The position numbers and the translations under genes are program-made. A stretch of DNA of 64,000 bases from Pseudomonadales bacterium (GTDB lineage Bacteria; Pseudomonadota; Gammaproteobacteria; Pseudomonadales; Pseudohongiellaceae), in NCBI GenBank assembly GCA_024234325.1, contig JACKOJ010000002.1, positions 372,001 through 436,000 of the forward strand. Direction: 5' to 3'. The notes beneath the pieces were generated by a model. The model saw only the letters and a program-made list of their open reading frames with translations. It did not search any database and was not told the DNA's origin. This document shows positions 35,352-43,915 of the stretch, piece by piece; position 1 is the stretch's first letter, and every line of letters starts with the position of its first letter.

Positions 35352-36067
35352 AAGCCTGGTCGCTCCTTTTGCTGTGTCTTGGTCTCAGCGCTCTGGCGCA
35401 GGGAAGCGAACCACGCCCGTATGACGCCCGTTATCAGGCCAGGGCGCTCGGCATGAGCGCCGACGCATCGCGCCGCCAGAGCCTCACCAGCGAAGGCTAT
35501 TTCCTGCTGGAGAACCGCATCTCCCTGACCCTACTGGGAGCGAATGTCGCCACGGTGGTGGAGGCCAGCGAATTCCGCTGGCAGGACGGCGACATCCAGC
35601 CATTGCACTACCGCTACGATCAGAGCGGCATAAGTTCCAGCCGCGAAGACATCGAATTCGACTGGGAGGCAGGCCAGGCACACAGCAGCAGTGATGATGG
35701 CAGCTGGGAATTCGATATCAGCCCGGGCTTGCTGGACAAGCTCAGTTACAGCGTTCGGCTGGCGCAAGACCTGCAGCAGACGGATCAATCAGAGTTTCAC
35801 TACACAGTGCTGGACGAGGATGACATCAAGGAACACGTCTATCGCATCAGCGCAGAAGAGGTTCTCGACACACGCCTGGGCAAACTCAATACCGTAAAAA
35901 TTGAGCGAGTACGAGAAGATGACAGCCCGCGTAGGACGACAGTCTGGCTGGCAAGGGACTGGGATTATCTGCTGGTCAGGCTGGAACAGGTATCGCGCTC
36001 GGGAACGACAACGGAATTGATGCTGGAATCTGCCACAGTCGGGGACATACCGGTCAAGGGGTTATAG
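35348..36067 (+). CDS. DUF3108 secreted protein
   Basis: 239-residue protein of unknown function with a signal peptide (MKAWSLLLLCLGLSALAQG) and a DUF3108 beta-rich domain (RPYDARYQARALGMS, LLDKLSYSVRLAQDLQQ, RRTTVWLARDWDYLLVRLEQ). It starts with GTG, overlapping the purN stop (GTGA). Co-occurrence with purMN is conserved among gammaproteobacteria. Periplasmic location is inferred. It is convergent with fleQ with only 14 bp between the stop codons. Confidence 0.84.
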   Translation: MKAWSLLLLCLGLSALAQGSEPRPYDARYQARALGMSADASRRQSLTSEGYFLLENRISLTLLGANVATVVEASEFRWQDGDIQPLHYRYDQSGISSSREDIEFDWEAGQAHSSSDDGSWEFDISPGLLDKLSYSVRLAQDLQQTDQSEFHYTVLDEDDIKEHVYRISAEEVLDTRLGKLNTVKIERVREDDSPRRTTVWLARDWDYLLVRLEQVSRSGTTTELMLESATVGDIPVKGL

Positions 36068-36081
36068 GCGACCGGTCTCTA

Positions 36082-37566
36082 TCAGGGCTCATCGGCCCGG
36101 CGCTGCATGTCGTATTTGCGCATTTTTTCCACTAGCGTGGTGCGGCGGATATTCAGACGATCTGCCGCACGTGCCACAACTCCCCCACTGTCATTAAGCG
36201 CCTGCTCAATCAGATCGCGCTCCAGATTGGCCAGGTACTCTTTCAGATCCAGTCCGTTCAGCGGCAGCAATGCCTGCGTGGAAGAGCCGTTGATCTCCAC
36301 AACAGCTGGCGACGCCGGGCTCTCGGCAATCATCGTCTCCTCGGGAAGAATCTCGTGAGCCTCCAGATGCCGGAATTTCTGCGGCAGATCATTTACTCCG
36401 ACAACTCCGTGCGGATGCAGAATCGCCATGCGCTCTACCAGATTCGCCAGTTCGCGCACATTGCCAGGCCACGGGTGTCTGCACAGGGATTCGATCGCGC
36501 TGCTGTTAAAACGGACAGAGCCACGTTTCTCACTTTCCAGACGGCTGATCAGCTCGTTGAGCAGAAAAGGAATGTCTTCTGCTCGCTCCTTCAGGGACGG
36601 CATCTCGATCGGGAAGACATTGATGCGGTAATACAGATCCTGACGGAACGTGCCTGCATCGATCATTTCTTCCAGATTCTTGTGGGTAGCAGCCAGAATA
36701 CGCACGTCTGTCTGCAGGGTCTTGGTGCCACCCACTCGCTCGTAGCAATGTTCCTGCAACACCCGCAGCAGTTTCACCTGCATAGGCAAAGGCATGTCGC
36801 CAATCTCGTCGAGAAACAGCGTGCCGCCCTCGGCCATCTCAAAACGTCCGATACGGGTGGAAATCGCGCCGGTAAAGGCGCCCTTTTCGTGACCGAAGAG
36901 TTCGCTTTCCAGCAGGTCGGGAGGAATGGCGCCGCAGTTGAGCTGTACAAAGGGTTTGTGCGCCCGTGCTGAGTTCATGTGCAGATTGCGCGCAACCACT
37001 TCCTTGCCGGTTCCCGACTCGCCGGTAATGAGAATGGTCACTTCCTTGTCGGCAACCTGGCCCATGATGTGGCGAATGCGCTGCACCTCGGCGCTCTTGC
37101 CCACCAGGCTGCGAAACATATTGTAGTCGCGCACGTTCTGTTCGGGAGACAGGCGCTTGTAGTGCCTGCGGTATACCTCGGCCTTGTGCAGCGCATCCAG
37201 CACAGGCTGATAACGCAGGGGCAGCGGCACGCAGGCCGTAATCGCATTCTGAATCTCTTCTGCCAGTTCGCGACCGGTCTCGGTCACGCCCAGCAGCACC
37301 ACAGGAATCCCCGGGGCGCGTTCGGCAAGCGCCGCAATCAGGGTCAGCAGAATGTCTTCGGGATAGGAGCCAAGCATGGCCAATTTGATGTCGTCACTGG
37401 CGCCCAGATGCGCGTCCGCAACTGTTTGCCAGTTGTCCATGGCGGCGCAGGACACCGCTTCACCGAGAAACCCCAGAATGACACCCAGCTCGTCGCAGGA
37501 TTTACTATCGTCATCAATGAGCAGGATTTTCCCTTGATCGGCGATATTCAATGTGGGCGGTTCCAT
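36082..37566 (-). CDS. fleQ: FleQ-like sigma-54 dependent flagellar master regulator
   Basis: Enhancer-binding activator of class II flagellar genes. The N-terminal FleQ domain (residues 1-125) looks like a receiver but has no phospho-acceptor Asp at the expected site (LAMLGSYPED). The AAA+ domain has Walker A GESGTGKE at 182-189, the sigma-54-contacting GAFTGA at 229-234 and Walker B GGTLFLDEIG at 247-256. The C-terminus ends with a Fis-type helix-turn-helix (ARAADRLNIRRTTLVEKMRK). It has 494 residues. It is last in fliD-fliS-fleQ; the fleSR genes that often follow are not here. A long inverted repeat lies just upstream. Confidence 0.93.
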   Translation of the reverse strand: MEPPTLNIADQGKILLIDDDSKSCDELGVILGFLGEAVSCAAMDNWQTVADAHLGASDDIKLAMLGSYPEDILLTLIAALAERAPGIPVVLLGVTETGRELAEEIQNAITACVPLPLRYQPVLDALHKAEVYRRHYKRLSPEQNVRDYNMFRSLVGKSAEVQRIRHIMGQVADKEVTILITGESGTGKEVVARNLHMNSARAHKPFVQLNCGAIPPDLLESELFGHEKGAFTGAISTRIGRFEMAEGGTLFLDEIGDMPLPMQVKLLRVLQEHCYERVGGTKTLQTDVRILAATHKNLEEMIDAGTFRQDLYYRINVFPIEMPSLKERAEDIPFLLNELISRLESEKRGSVRFNSSAIESLCRHPWPGNVRELANLVERMAILHPHGVVGVNDLPQKFRHLEAHEILPEETMIAESPASPAVVEINGSSTQALLPLNGLDLKEYLANLERDLIEQALNDSGGVVARAADRLNIRRTTLVEKMRKYDMQRRADEP

Positions 37567-37592
37567 CTATAGCAGGTTCAGATTGCATGCGA

Positions 37593-37635
37593 ATGCCAAC
37601 GCTGACTGATAGCATTATGCTATCAGCGTTGGCAT
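37593..37635 (-). promoter_or_regulatory. Long inverted repeat upstream of fleQ
   Basis: Arms TGATAGCA / TGCTATCA around TTA, extended outward by ATGCCAACGC / GCGTTGGCAT. One four-base bulge (TGAC) interrupts the left arm. It ends 27 bases before the fleQ start codon, inside the 161-bp fliS-fleQ gap. No T-tract follows, so an operator or a structured leader is more likely than a terminator. Confidence 0.75.
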
Positions 37636-37727
37636 CGAATGATCGGATTATGTGCCGCCGGAAGCCAGGTTTGGCTGGCTGTTCCGGCAGCCTGAGACTT
37701 GCGCAGATTAGACAACGCCGCCCGGCA

Positions 37728-38138
37728 TTAGTCAATCTGGGGCTGGCTGGCGGGAGCCGGGGCAATGGCGTCCCAGCCGTCCTTGATGGTTGCAAGCAAG
37801 CCGGCAACTTCGTCGATAATGGCAACGTCGTTGCTGACATTGGCCTCCAGCAGACGACGCTGCATGTAGTCGTAAAGGCTGCTCAGATTGGAAGTCATCT
37901 GCGGGTCGGCATCGTCGTCCAGGCTGGCCCGAAGCCCCCCGACGATCGAGATAGCCTTGCCCAGCAGCAAGCCCTTCTGTGCCACATCGTGCCGGGAGAT
38001 CGCTGCCTTGGCCTGGACCAGACGCTCCATGGCGCCGTTGAGCAGCATCTGGATCAACTGATGCGGACTCGCGCCCTCCAGTGCACTCTCGGTGTTGATT
38101 CGCTTGTACTGCGCCAAGGCGCTTTGTGCTGCATACAT
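37728..38138 (-). CDS. fliS: FliS, flagellin export chaperone
   Basis: Helical cytosolic chaperone that binds the flagellin C-terminus and prevents early assembly. It opens MYAAQSALAQYKRINTES, followed by ASPHQLIQMLLNGAMERL and SIVGGLRASLDDDADPQM, the usual FliS signature. ATG 38138 follows GGAGAG; a TTG four codons upstream overlaps this ribosome site. It is 136 residues, ordinary length, although its client FliC is over twice normal size. It is 57 bp downstream of fliD. Confidence 0.93.
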   Translation of the reverse strand: MYAAQSALAQYKRINTESALEGASPHQLIQMLLNGAMERLVQAKAAISRHDVAQKGLLLGKAISIVGGLRASLDDDADPQMTSNLSSLYDYMQRRLLEANVSNDVAIIDEVAGLLATIKDGWDAIAPAPASQPQID

Positions 38139-38195
38139 AATGCTCTCCAATGGGTCTGACTATACTAAAAATGGCGCTGATTTCTCATCCCTGCA

Positions 38196-41100
38196 CTACT
38201 TGTTCTTGTTGACCGTGTTGCTGGCCAGAGCCTCAAGAGCCTGCAGTTGCGAGGTGAGATAATCTGCGGTGGTGTTGAGCTGGTTAATGATCTTGTCGTT
38301 GGCCAGGAAGGAGGCCCGCAGTCGGGCTTCCGAACGGGCGATGCGTTCGTTCAGGGCGGTCCGCTGTTCCGCTATATTCTCCAGTTCCGCATTCAGCGTG
38401 TCCGTGCGGGTGGCGAAGAGGCCGCTGGAACCCAGGTAGCTGTCCATCAGCACACTCAGGTCTTCCGCAACCCCCTTGATGTAGCTGACCGTGCCACGGG
38501 AACCCAGGGCGCCGCCGTTCACCAAAATCCGCAGCCCCGTCGCCGGATCGAGATCGCCGGAAGCGTCCGTGCCCGCCTTGCCGTAGGCGCCAGTGCCTGT
38601 GATAAACCCGAAGATGACACCCGCGTTGCCGGTCAACGCGGAAATCTGTACGCGCGAGCTGCTGCCGGTACTGTTGGAAATGATGCCGAAGCCGCCGGTA
38701 TTGCTGTCATATTCCACCGTCACCGACACTCCCGCCGCCAGCAGCGCCGGGCTGTTGTTGATGGCCGTCTGCATGGCACTGGCCACTGCGGTCGGAGCCG
38801 TATTGCTGATGGTTCCCAGCGTGACGGGATTCGACAGCACGCCATCCACCGAAATCTGGAAAGTGTCCGATGCCGTGCTGCTGGCAAGATTGCCGTGAGC
38901 GGCATTGAGATAGAAACCAGGCAGTGCCGCCACATTGCCACCAGAGGCAATCAGGGTCTGCCCAACACCGTCGGCCTCCACCCCGTTGATGGTGCCCGCC
39001 ACGTTGACGCCGTCAATGGACGTCACCCGGGGGTTATAGCCACTCACAATGCCCAGCTTGTTGCCTGCGCTGGTGGTGACGCTACTGAAACTGATGAAGT
39101 CCGCCAGGTCGTCAGTAGAGAAGACAAAGCGTCCCTGAGCCTCTTCGGCATCGTATTCGTAGGACACCGTGACCGGTACCCCATCGTCCCCGGTGCTGTT
39201 AGTGTCATCCAGGGATAGTCCATCCAGACCGTTCACGAGCTGGTTGGACAGCCCCAGCGCGGTCGCGGCATTGGCGTTGACATTGGTGAGTTCGATCTGT
39301 GTCCCGGCGCCCGTACCGGAGGTATAGGTCAGCACCAGTTGGTCACTGCCATCCAGGGTGGCGGCAATGCGGTCATCCACCCCTGCCGCTGTCAGTGCAT
39401 TCTGTACCTTCAGCAGGGTATCCGCCGCGCTCACCGTCGCCGTGTCGATCAGGACCGGCACTGCCCCAACGCCGTCGATGTCGATATCGAAGCTGGCATT
39501 GTTGGACGCAAAGTCAAAGCCTCCGGCATTGACCGCCCCGCTGCCGGTTATGATCGCAGGCGCTCCATCCTCAGCAATCTGGATCTGGCTGGCACTGCCG
39601 GTCGCCACGGTCTCGAAATAGATCTGGTTGCTGTCATCCAGACGCGCCAGCACGAGCCCGCTAAGCGCCGTGGCATTGATGGCATCCTGCACCGCTGCCA
39701 GCGTATTCTCGATGGTCCCCGGGGTTTCACCGCCGAAGGATACCGAGCTGGCATCCCCGTCGATGATGACCTGGGTACTGGTGCTGCCCCCGTCCAGACT
39801 GATACTGACGGCAAGATTCGCCGCCGAGAAATCCTGACCCGCCGTCAGCACATCGCCCACACCGGTCTGCGCTGCTGCCGGAGCAAAGGCAGGATCGCTG
39901 TTGATCAGACTCTCCATCGCAGTGATCAGATCGGCCGGCTTGTTGTAGTCCACCGGCGTGCCACTGCTGCCGGGCACCGTCAGCAGCTCGCTGCTGATGC
40001 CGTTGATCGTCAGCACGAAACTGGTGTCGGCATCCAGGGTGACCGGCGTATCAAAGTCCTCTGCCGCACTTCCTGTCGGAGTGCTCAGTCCGCTCAGATA
40101 ATTGCCCAGGGAGTCGCCCTGGTAAGGAGAGGTCAGTCCCAGCAGATTCGCCATGCCGGCTTCCACTTCCAAAAAGCCGATATTGGAGTTGGAGCCATAG
40201 GTATTGGAGGCCATCTCGAAACGGGTGTCATCACTGTTGTAGGTGACCGCCACACGGAAATTGTTGGTGACAAAATCCTCGTTGCTGTTGATGCGGGTTT
40301 GGATGTGTTCCGCCAGATCCGCCGCCGTGCTGTAGGTACCCTGTACCAGGCTGATGTCCGCCGAGATGCCATTGAGCAGCACGGTAAACTGGTCGTTGTC
40401 GTCATCGATCACGAGATTACCGGCCGCCAGGGACGCCACCTGCTGACCACTGAAGGTGCCGGTCGTCGCCAGTTGTGTGATCTCTACCTCGTAGGTGCCG
40501 GGCTGTGTGTTCGATGTGGCGCTGGTATAGGTCAATAGAGCGTCGGAGGTGGAACCGGCTGTTGCAAACAGACCCAGAATATCGCTGGCATTGCTCTCGA
40601 ATTTCTCGGCAAACTTGGTGGCATCGAAGGTGAGCTGATAGCCCGCATCCTTGTTCGTGGTGATACCGATCTCAGACAGGCTGCGCACGTTGCCGGTCAG
40701 TCCCGTCACACTGGTGCGCAACATGCGATTGATCTCCGCCATCGCCAGACGCAGTGTCGAGTCCCCAGTCAGCAGACTGCCCTGCCCCTTGTCACCGGCA
40801 CTTGTATCGAAGGCAGTGAGTTCGTCCGCCAGCCCCTTCAGGGCGTTGTAGCTGTCGACAAAGGATTGCAGTTTGGAGGAGATCGCGGAGGCGTCCTTGG
40901 CGACACTGAGTGTCACGGGACCCGCCGTCACTCCCTTCAGGTTCAGCGTGGTGCCCGGGATGACGCCCGTCACCAAATTGCTGGTACGACTCACGGAAAG
41001 TCCATTGACGGAAAAGAGAGCATTCTGTGCCGTGATGGTTTCGGTCATGCGCACAGACCCTTCCACCAGGCCCTCGGCGTCGTCGAGCCCGAAACCGTCG

Positions 41101-42425
41101 AGTCCGCTGACATCGGCCACGCTCAGCCCGAGCTCTGCCGTCGCGGCAGTGCCACTGACATCGAGGCTGGTAATCTGGATGCTGCTGGCAGCACCCGGGC
41201 TCACTCGGGTGAACACCAGCTCATTGCTGTCACTGAGCGTCGCCACCACGTCGCTGTCCAAACCCGCCGTCACCAGTGCTGCATTGATCAGATCAATGGT
41301 CTCTTGGCGCGTGGCAGACGCGGTGTTGAGCGTGATGGCCTGTGCCCCGCCGCCGTCAACAGCAATGCTGAAGGTGGCGTTATTGGCGGAAAAGTCGAAA
41401 CCGTCCGACAGTACCGTCCCGCAGGTGATCTGTGCAGAGGCGCCATCGGTCAGCACCTGCAGTCCCTGATCGAACCCGGTGTCAGCCGTCTCGAAGTACA
41501 GGCGGTCGCCGTCCGCAGCAGCAAGCACGTCGCCAGCGCTGAAACCGTTGGCGAGCAGTTCGGTGTCCAGCGCACTCTGAATTGCCGCCAGCACTGCGTT
41601 GGTATCGGTAATGGCCACGTTTGAGGGCACCACCACATCCATGTCCACGCCCTGATAGCTGAGACTGAAGGCAAGGCTGACGCTGTCGAGCCCGGCTCCG
41701 GAAGACAGATCTACGGACCCGGCAGCCGTGGTGGCAGCCAGTGTTGCGTTCTGGCTGCTGGCATTGTAGTTCAGCGCCTTGAGCCCATCGGTGCCCGTGG
41801 CGACGACCTCGATGCTGTTCTTCGCGCCGCTGTTCTTGGAAGTAAACACCAGCCGGTAACCGGTGCCGTCGTCCACGATGCTGGCCTGCACGCCAAAGTT
41901 GGCCTTGTTCACGGCATCACGAATGCCCGCCAGGGTGTTGTTGGAAGAGCTGATGACAATGCTCTTCGAGGTCGCATCGGGATTGAGGGTAAAGCTGTCA
42001 TAGCTGTCCCCTACGCCGTAGGTGGTCGTGCCAAAGCGGAAGTTCAGCACCCCTGTCCCCACCGTGTCCGTGACTTCCTCGTAGGCATTGCTCGCAATGG
42101 AGTGCGTCTGCGCCAACTGCGATACATTCACCGTGTAGCTGCCTGCCACTGCAAGGCTGCTGGCGGTGGCGGTCACACTGGTCTCGTTGGAGCTGCTGAC
42201 CGTGCTGGCATTGAACGTCGAAGGCAGGCGCAAGGCCGCCAGGGAGGAATCGAAGGTGGACAACGCGCTGGTGATCTCGCCGTAGGCGGAAATCTTGGCT
42301 TCGGCGACCGTCTGCTTGTTGTCGAGCCGGGCCTCAACGGGGGCGCGCTCAGCTTCGATAATCTGGTCAACGAGTTCCGAGGTCAGAAGACCCGACCCTA
42401 CTCCCAGGGATTGTATAGACGCCAT
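38196..42425 (-). CDS. fliD: FliD, giant filament cap protein (1409 aa)
   Basis: Filament cap (HAP2) on which flagellin polymerises. FliD-N is at residues 1-115 (SLGVGSGLLTSELVDQIIEA). FliD-C is split: residues about 505-640 (SSKLQSFVDSYNALKGLADE) and 1285-1405 (RTDTLNAELENIAEQRTALN). The usual FliD is 450-650 residues; the surplus is beta-rich repeats. A two-module block at 250-421 recurs at 870-1049 (DGFDFSANNATFSIAVDGGG versus GGFDFASNNASFDIDIDGVG). Other modules lie at about 675-760 and 1185-1265. A single Cys is at 335. A sigma-28 promoter lies upstream. ATG 42425 gives the conserved MASIQSLG start. Confidence 0.92.
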   Translation of the reverse strand: MASIQSLGVGSGLLTSELVDQIIEAERAPVEARLDNKQTVAEAKISAYGEITSALSTFDSSLAALRLPSTFNASTVSSSNETSVTATASSLAVAGSYTVNVSQLAQTHSIASNAYEEVTDTVGTGVLNFRFGTTTYGVGDSYDSFTLNPDATSKSIVISSSNNTLAGIRDAVNKANFGVQASIVDDGTGYRLVFTSKNSGAKNSIEVVATGTDGLKALNYNASSQNATLAATTAAGSVDLSSGAGLDSVSLAFSLSYQGVDMDVVVPSNVAITDTNAVLAAIQSALDTELLANGFSAGDVLAAADGDRLYFETADTGFDQGLQVLTDGASAQITCGTVLSDGFDFSANNATFSIAVDGGGAQAITLNTASATRQETIDLINAALVTAGLDSDVVATLSDSNELVFTRVSPGAASSIQITSLDVSGTAATAELGLSVADVSGLDGFGLDDAEGLVEGSVRMTETITAQNALFSVNGLSVSRTSNLVTGVIPGTTLNLKGVTAGPVTLSVAKDASAISSKLQSFVDSYNALKGLADELTAFDTSAGDKGQGSLLTGDSTLRLAMAEINRMLRTSVTGLTGNVRSLSEIGITTNKDAGYQLTFDATKFAEKFESNASDILGLFATAGSTSDALLTYTSATSNTQPGTYEVEITQLATTGTFSGQQVASLAAGNLVIDDDNDQFTVLLNGISADISLVQGTYSTAADLAEHIQTRINSNEDFVTNNFRVAVTYNSDDTRFEMASNTYGSNSNIGFLEVEAGMANLLGLTSPYQGDSLGNYLSGLSTPTGSAAEDFDTPVTLDADTSFVLTINGISSELLTVPGSSGTPVDYNKPADLITAMESLINSDPAFAPAAAQTGVGDVLTAGQDFSAANLAVSISLDGGSTSTQVIIDGDASSVSFGGETPGTIENTLAAVQDAINATALSGLVLARLDDSNQIYFETVATGSASQIQIAEDGAPAIITGSGAVNAGGFDFASNNASFDIDIDGVGAVPVLIDTATVSAADTLLKVQNALTAAGVDDRIAATLDGSDQLVLTYTSGTGAGTQIELTNVNANAATALGLSNQLVNGLDGLSLDDTNSTGDDGVPVTVSYEYDAEEAQGRFVFSTDDLADFISFSSVTTSAGNKLGIVSGYNPRVTSIDGVNVAGTINGVEADGVGQTLIASGGNVAALPGFYLNAAHGNLASSTASDTFQISVDGVLSNPVTLGTISNTAPTAVASAMQTAINNSPALLAAGVSVTVEYDSNTGGFGIISNSTGSSSRVQISALTGNAGVIFGFITGTGAYGKAGTDASGDLDPATGLRILVNGGALGSRGTVSYIKGVAEDLSVLMDSYLGSSGLFATRTDTLNAELENIAEQRTALNERIARSEARLRASFLANDKIINQLNTTADYLTSQLQALEALASNTVNKNK

Positions 42426-42560
42426 GCATGCTCCGGGCACGTCTGTCGATGAACGGACTGAGCGGGCAGTACCGACGCACCGCCCTCTCCATTGGCCGGA
42501 ACAATTCAAGTTGTGTGCCAGCTCCGGACGTGGTGCGCAAGCCCTTGTCCAGCATGGATT

Positions 42561-42587
42561 TTATCGGCAGGCTCATGCTTTTCTTGA
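42561..42587 (-). promoter_or_regulatory. Sigma-28 (FliA) promoter for fliD-fliS
   Basis: On the minus strand TCAA, 15 bases, GCCGATAA: the -10 element is a perfect FliA consensus and the -35 differs by one base from TAAA. It would give a leader of about 130 bases before the fliD ATG. Confidence 0.8.
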
Positions 42588-42702
42588 TGCCAGGGCTGCA
42601 CCCCCTTGCCTGCCGCGGGCAAGCGATTGCCGCCAAACGCTTGCGTCCCGCCCTGTAGCTGCATAGGCTTGCCGGGTCACCCGATTACAGATGGAGTAAC
42701 CC

Positions 42703-43179
42703 ATGCACAATGGCATTGTTGAGTCCCTGTTTCTCGCGCCTCAGCAGGATGCACCCGTGCAGCAGCAGACGTCCCTGCAGGTGCTGGCCGGGCAAGGCAT
42801 CCGAGGCGACCGATATTTCCTGAGCCAGGCGCCCTTGAGCGGCACCCCTGCTGCGAACCGCAAGGAAGATCTGACCCTGATCGACGCGGCGCAACTGGAA
42901 CACTTCAACGAGCACTTCGGACTCCGCATTCCCCATGGCGACTTCCGCCGCAATATCATTACCCGCGGCATCGATCTGAACGCCCTGGTGGGCAAGCGCT
43001 TCCGTGTCGGTACGGCCTTGTGTGAAGGAATGGAACTTTGTGAACCCTGCAGCAAGCTGGCCCGAACAGTGAGCCGTCAAGTGTTGCCGCATCTGGTGCA
43101 TCGTGCAGGGCTGCGAGCAGCGATTATAGAGAGTGGCGAAATAAAGCCAGGTGACTCTATTGAAATGAATCAGATCTGA
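42703..43179 (+). CDS. MOSC-domain protein
   Basis: 158-residue stand-alone MOSC domain, a family using a conserved Cys to handle sulfur in molybdenum-cofactor related chemistry. It shows GQGIRGDRYFLSQAPL near residue 31, HGDFRRNIITRGIDLNALVG near 78, and the conserved-Cys segment GMELCEPCSKLARTV near 108. GGAG lies before the ATG. It is the only gene of the flagellar region with no evident flagellar role, placed divergently from fliD and convergently with flaG. A REP-like cluster follows it 11 bases after the stop. Confidence 0.88.
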   Translation: MHNGIVESLFLAPQQDAPVQQQTSLQVLAGQGIRGDRYFLSQAPLSGTPAANRKEDLTLIDAAQLEHFNEHFGLRIPHGDFRRNIITRGIDLNALVGKRFRVGTALCEGMELCEPCSKLARTVSRQVLPHLVHRAGLRAAIIESGEIKPGDSIEMNQI

Positions 43180-43190
43180 GCGAATCCTTT

Positions 43191-43298
43191 ATCGCCTGCA
43201 GGGCAGGCTCCTACGGTGAAAGGAAATGCCTTTGTAGGAGCCTGCCCTGCAGGCGAAAACGCTTTTACCAATCTGTAGGAGCCTGCCCTGCAGGCGAT
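43191..43298. repeat. REP-like repeat cluster B (3 copies)
   Basis: Copies at 43191-43214 (-), 43234-43256 (+) and 43275-43298 (+), all of the GTAGGAGCCTGCCCTGCAGG type and practically identical to each other. They occupy the gap between the convergent MOSC and flaG genes, before the flaG terminator. Confidence 0.92.
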
Positions 43299-43310
43299 AA
43301 AAAACGATAT

Positions 43311-43346
43311 CCCAGAAAAGAAAAAGGCACGCCGGGAGGCGTGCCT
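43311..43346 (-). terminator. Intrinsic terminator of fliC-flaG
   Basis: Perfect 9-bp stem AGGCACGCC / GGCGTGCCT with a four-base loop, at 43325-43346. On the minus strand it is followed by TTTTTCTTTT. It lies 45 bases beyond the flaG stop. Confidence 0.9.
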
Positions 43347-43391
43347 AGGAGTTTAAGGAGTGTTTGCTGGTCGGTCGATTGATGCCTGAAA

Positions 43392-43802
43392 TTACACTTG
43401 CGCCTTGAACAGAGTAATCGGTTCCTGTGCGTCTAGTTTTTTTGCCAATTCCAGGGCTTCCTTACCACCAAACTGCCGTACTAATTTTCTAGAGTTTCTG
43501 TCCACAACGGTCACTGAAGGTTCGGCTGAGCCCAGTTCAACCCCGAAAATAATGTCCCTTTGTATTGTCTGAACGTAGTCGTTTAATCTTGCGACGGCGA
43601 CTTCCAGTTGTTGCTCATTCGTTCTTCCTTCCTGGGATCCTGCATCAAGAGCTCCGTTCTCATCCAGTCGGTCTTGCTGTTCGTCATCGCTTCCTGCGAA
43701 GAGGCTGGAGTGCCCTTGATCATTGTTCTCGGTTTGCACTGAATTAACCTTGTCTCTCGAGACAGTCGTCGGCAGGAATCTTGTGATACTGATGTCAGTC
43801 AA
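43392..43802 (-). CDS. flaG: FlaG family protein
   Basis: 136-residue FlaG protein, associated with control of filament length in polar flagella. A disordered acidic N-terminus (NNDQGHSSLFAGSDDEQQDR) precedes the conserved core VARLNDYVQTIQRDIIFGVE and SVTVVDRNSRKLVRQFGGKE, ending PITLFKAQV. The start is a TTG at 43802: GGAGG lies seven bases upstream and no ATG or GTG is available nearby in frame. It is 113 bp after fliC with a hairpin between, and is followed by a strong terminator. Confidence 0.88.
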   Translation of the reverse strand: MTDISITRFLPTTVSRDKVNSVQTENNDQGHSSLFAGSDDEQQDRLDENGALDAGSQEGRTNEQQLEVAVARLNDYVQTIQRDIIFGVELGSAEPSVTVVDRNSRKLVRQFGGKEALELAKKLDAQEPITLFKAQV

Positions 43803-43869
43803 GGTATGCCTCCAAAACGCGTCTCTAAAAATTACATAATCATCTGAACCTGCTTAGCAGAGTATCCGG

Positions 43870-43903
43870 TTTGACGCCCCGGCTCAAGGAGCCGGAGGTC
43901 AAA
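43870..43903 (-). promoter_or_regulatory. Hairpin between fliC and flaG
   Basis: Inner stem CCGGCTC / GAGCCGG (7 bp, loop AAG) flanked by an outer TTTGAC / GTCAAA stem, starting 12 bases after the fliC stop on the minus strand. There is no T-run. It probably stabilises the abundant fliC mRNA or allows partial read-through into flaG. Confidence 0.65.
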
Positions 43904-43915
43904 TCGAAGGCCTGC

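Noticed and set aside
39339..40538. 399-codon plus-strand frame opposite fliD
   Set aside because: Antisense to a fliD reading frame with conserved ends; no start context.
42506..42520. Sigma-54-like TGGCAC, five bases, TTGA upstream of fliD
   Set aside because: The -12 element lacks the required GC; the sigma-28 site at 42561-42587 explains fliD better.
43191..43298. Evenly spaced repeats considered as a short CRISPR array
   Set aside because: Copies are in mixed orientation, spacers are short and unequal, units are palindromic, and no cas genes are present.
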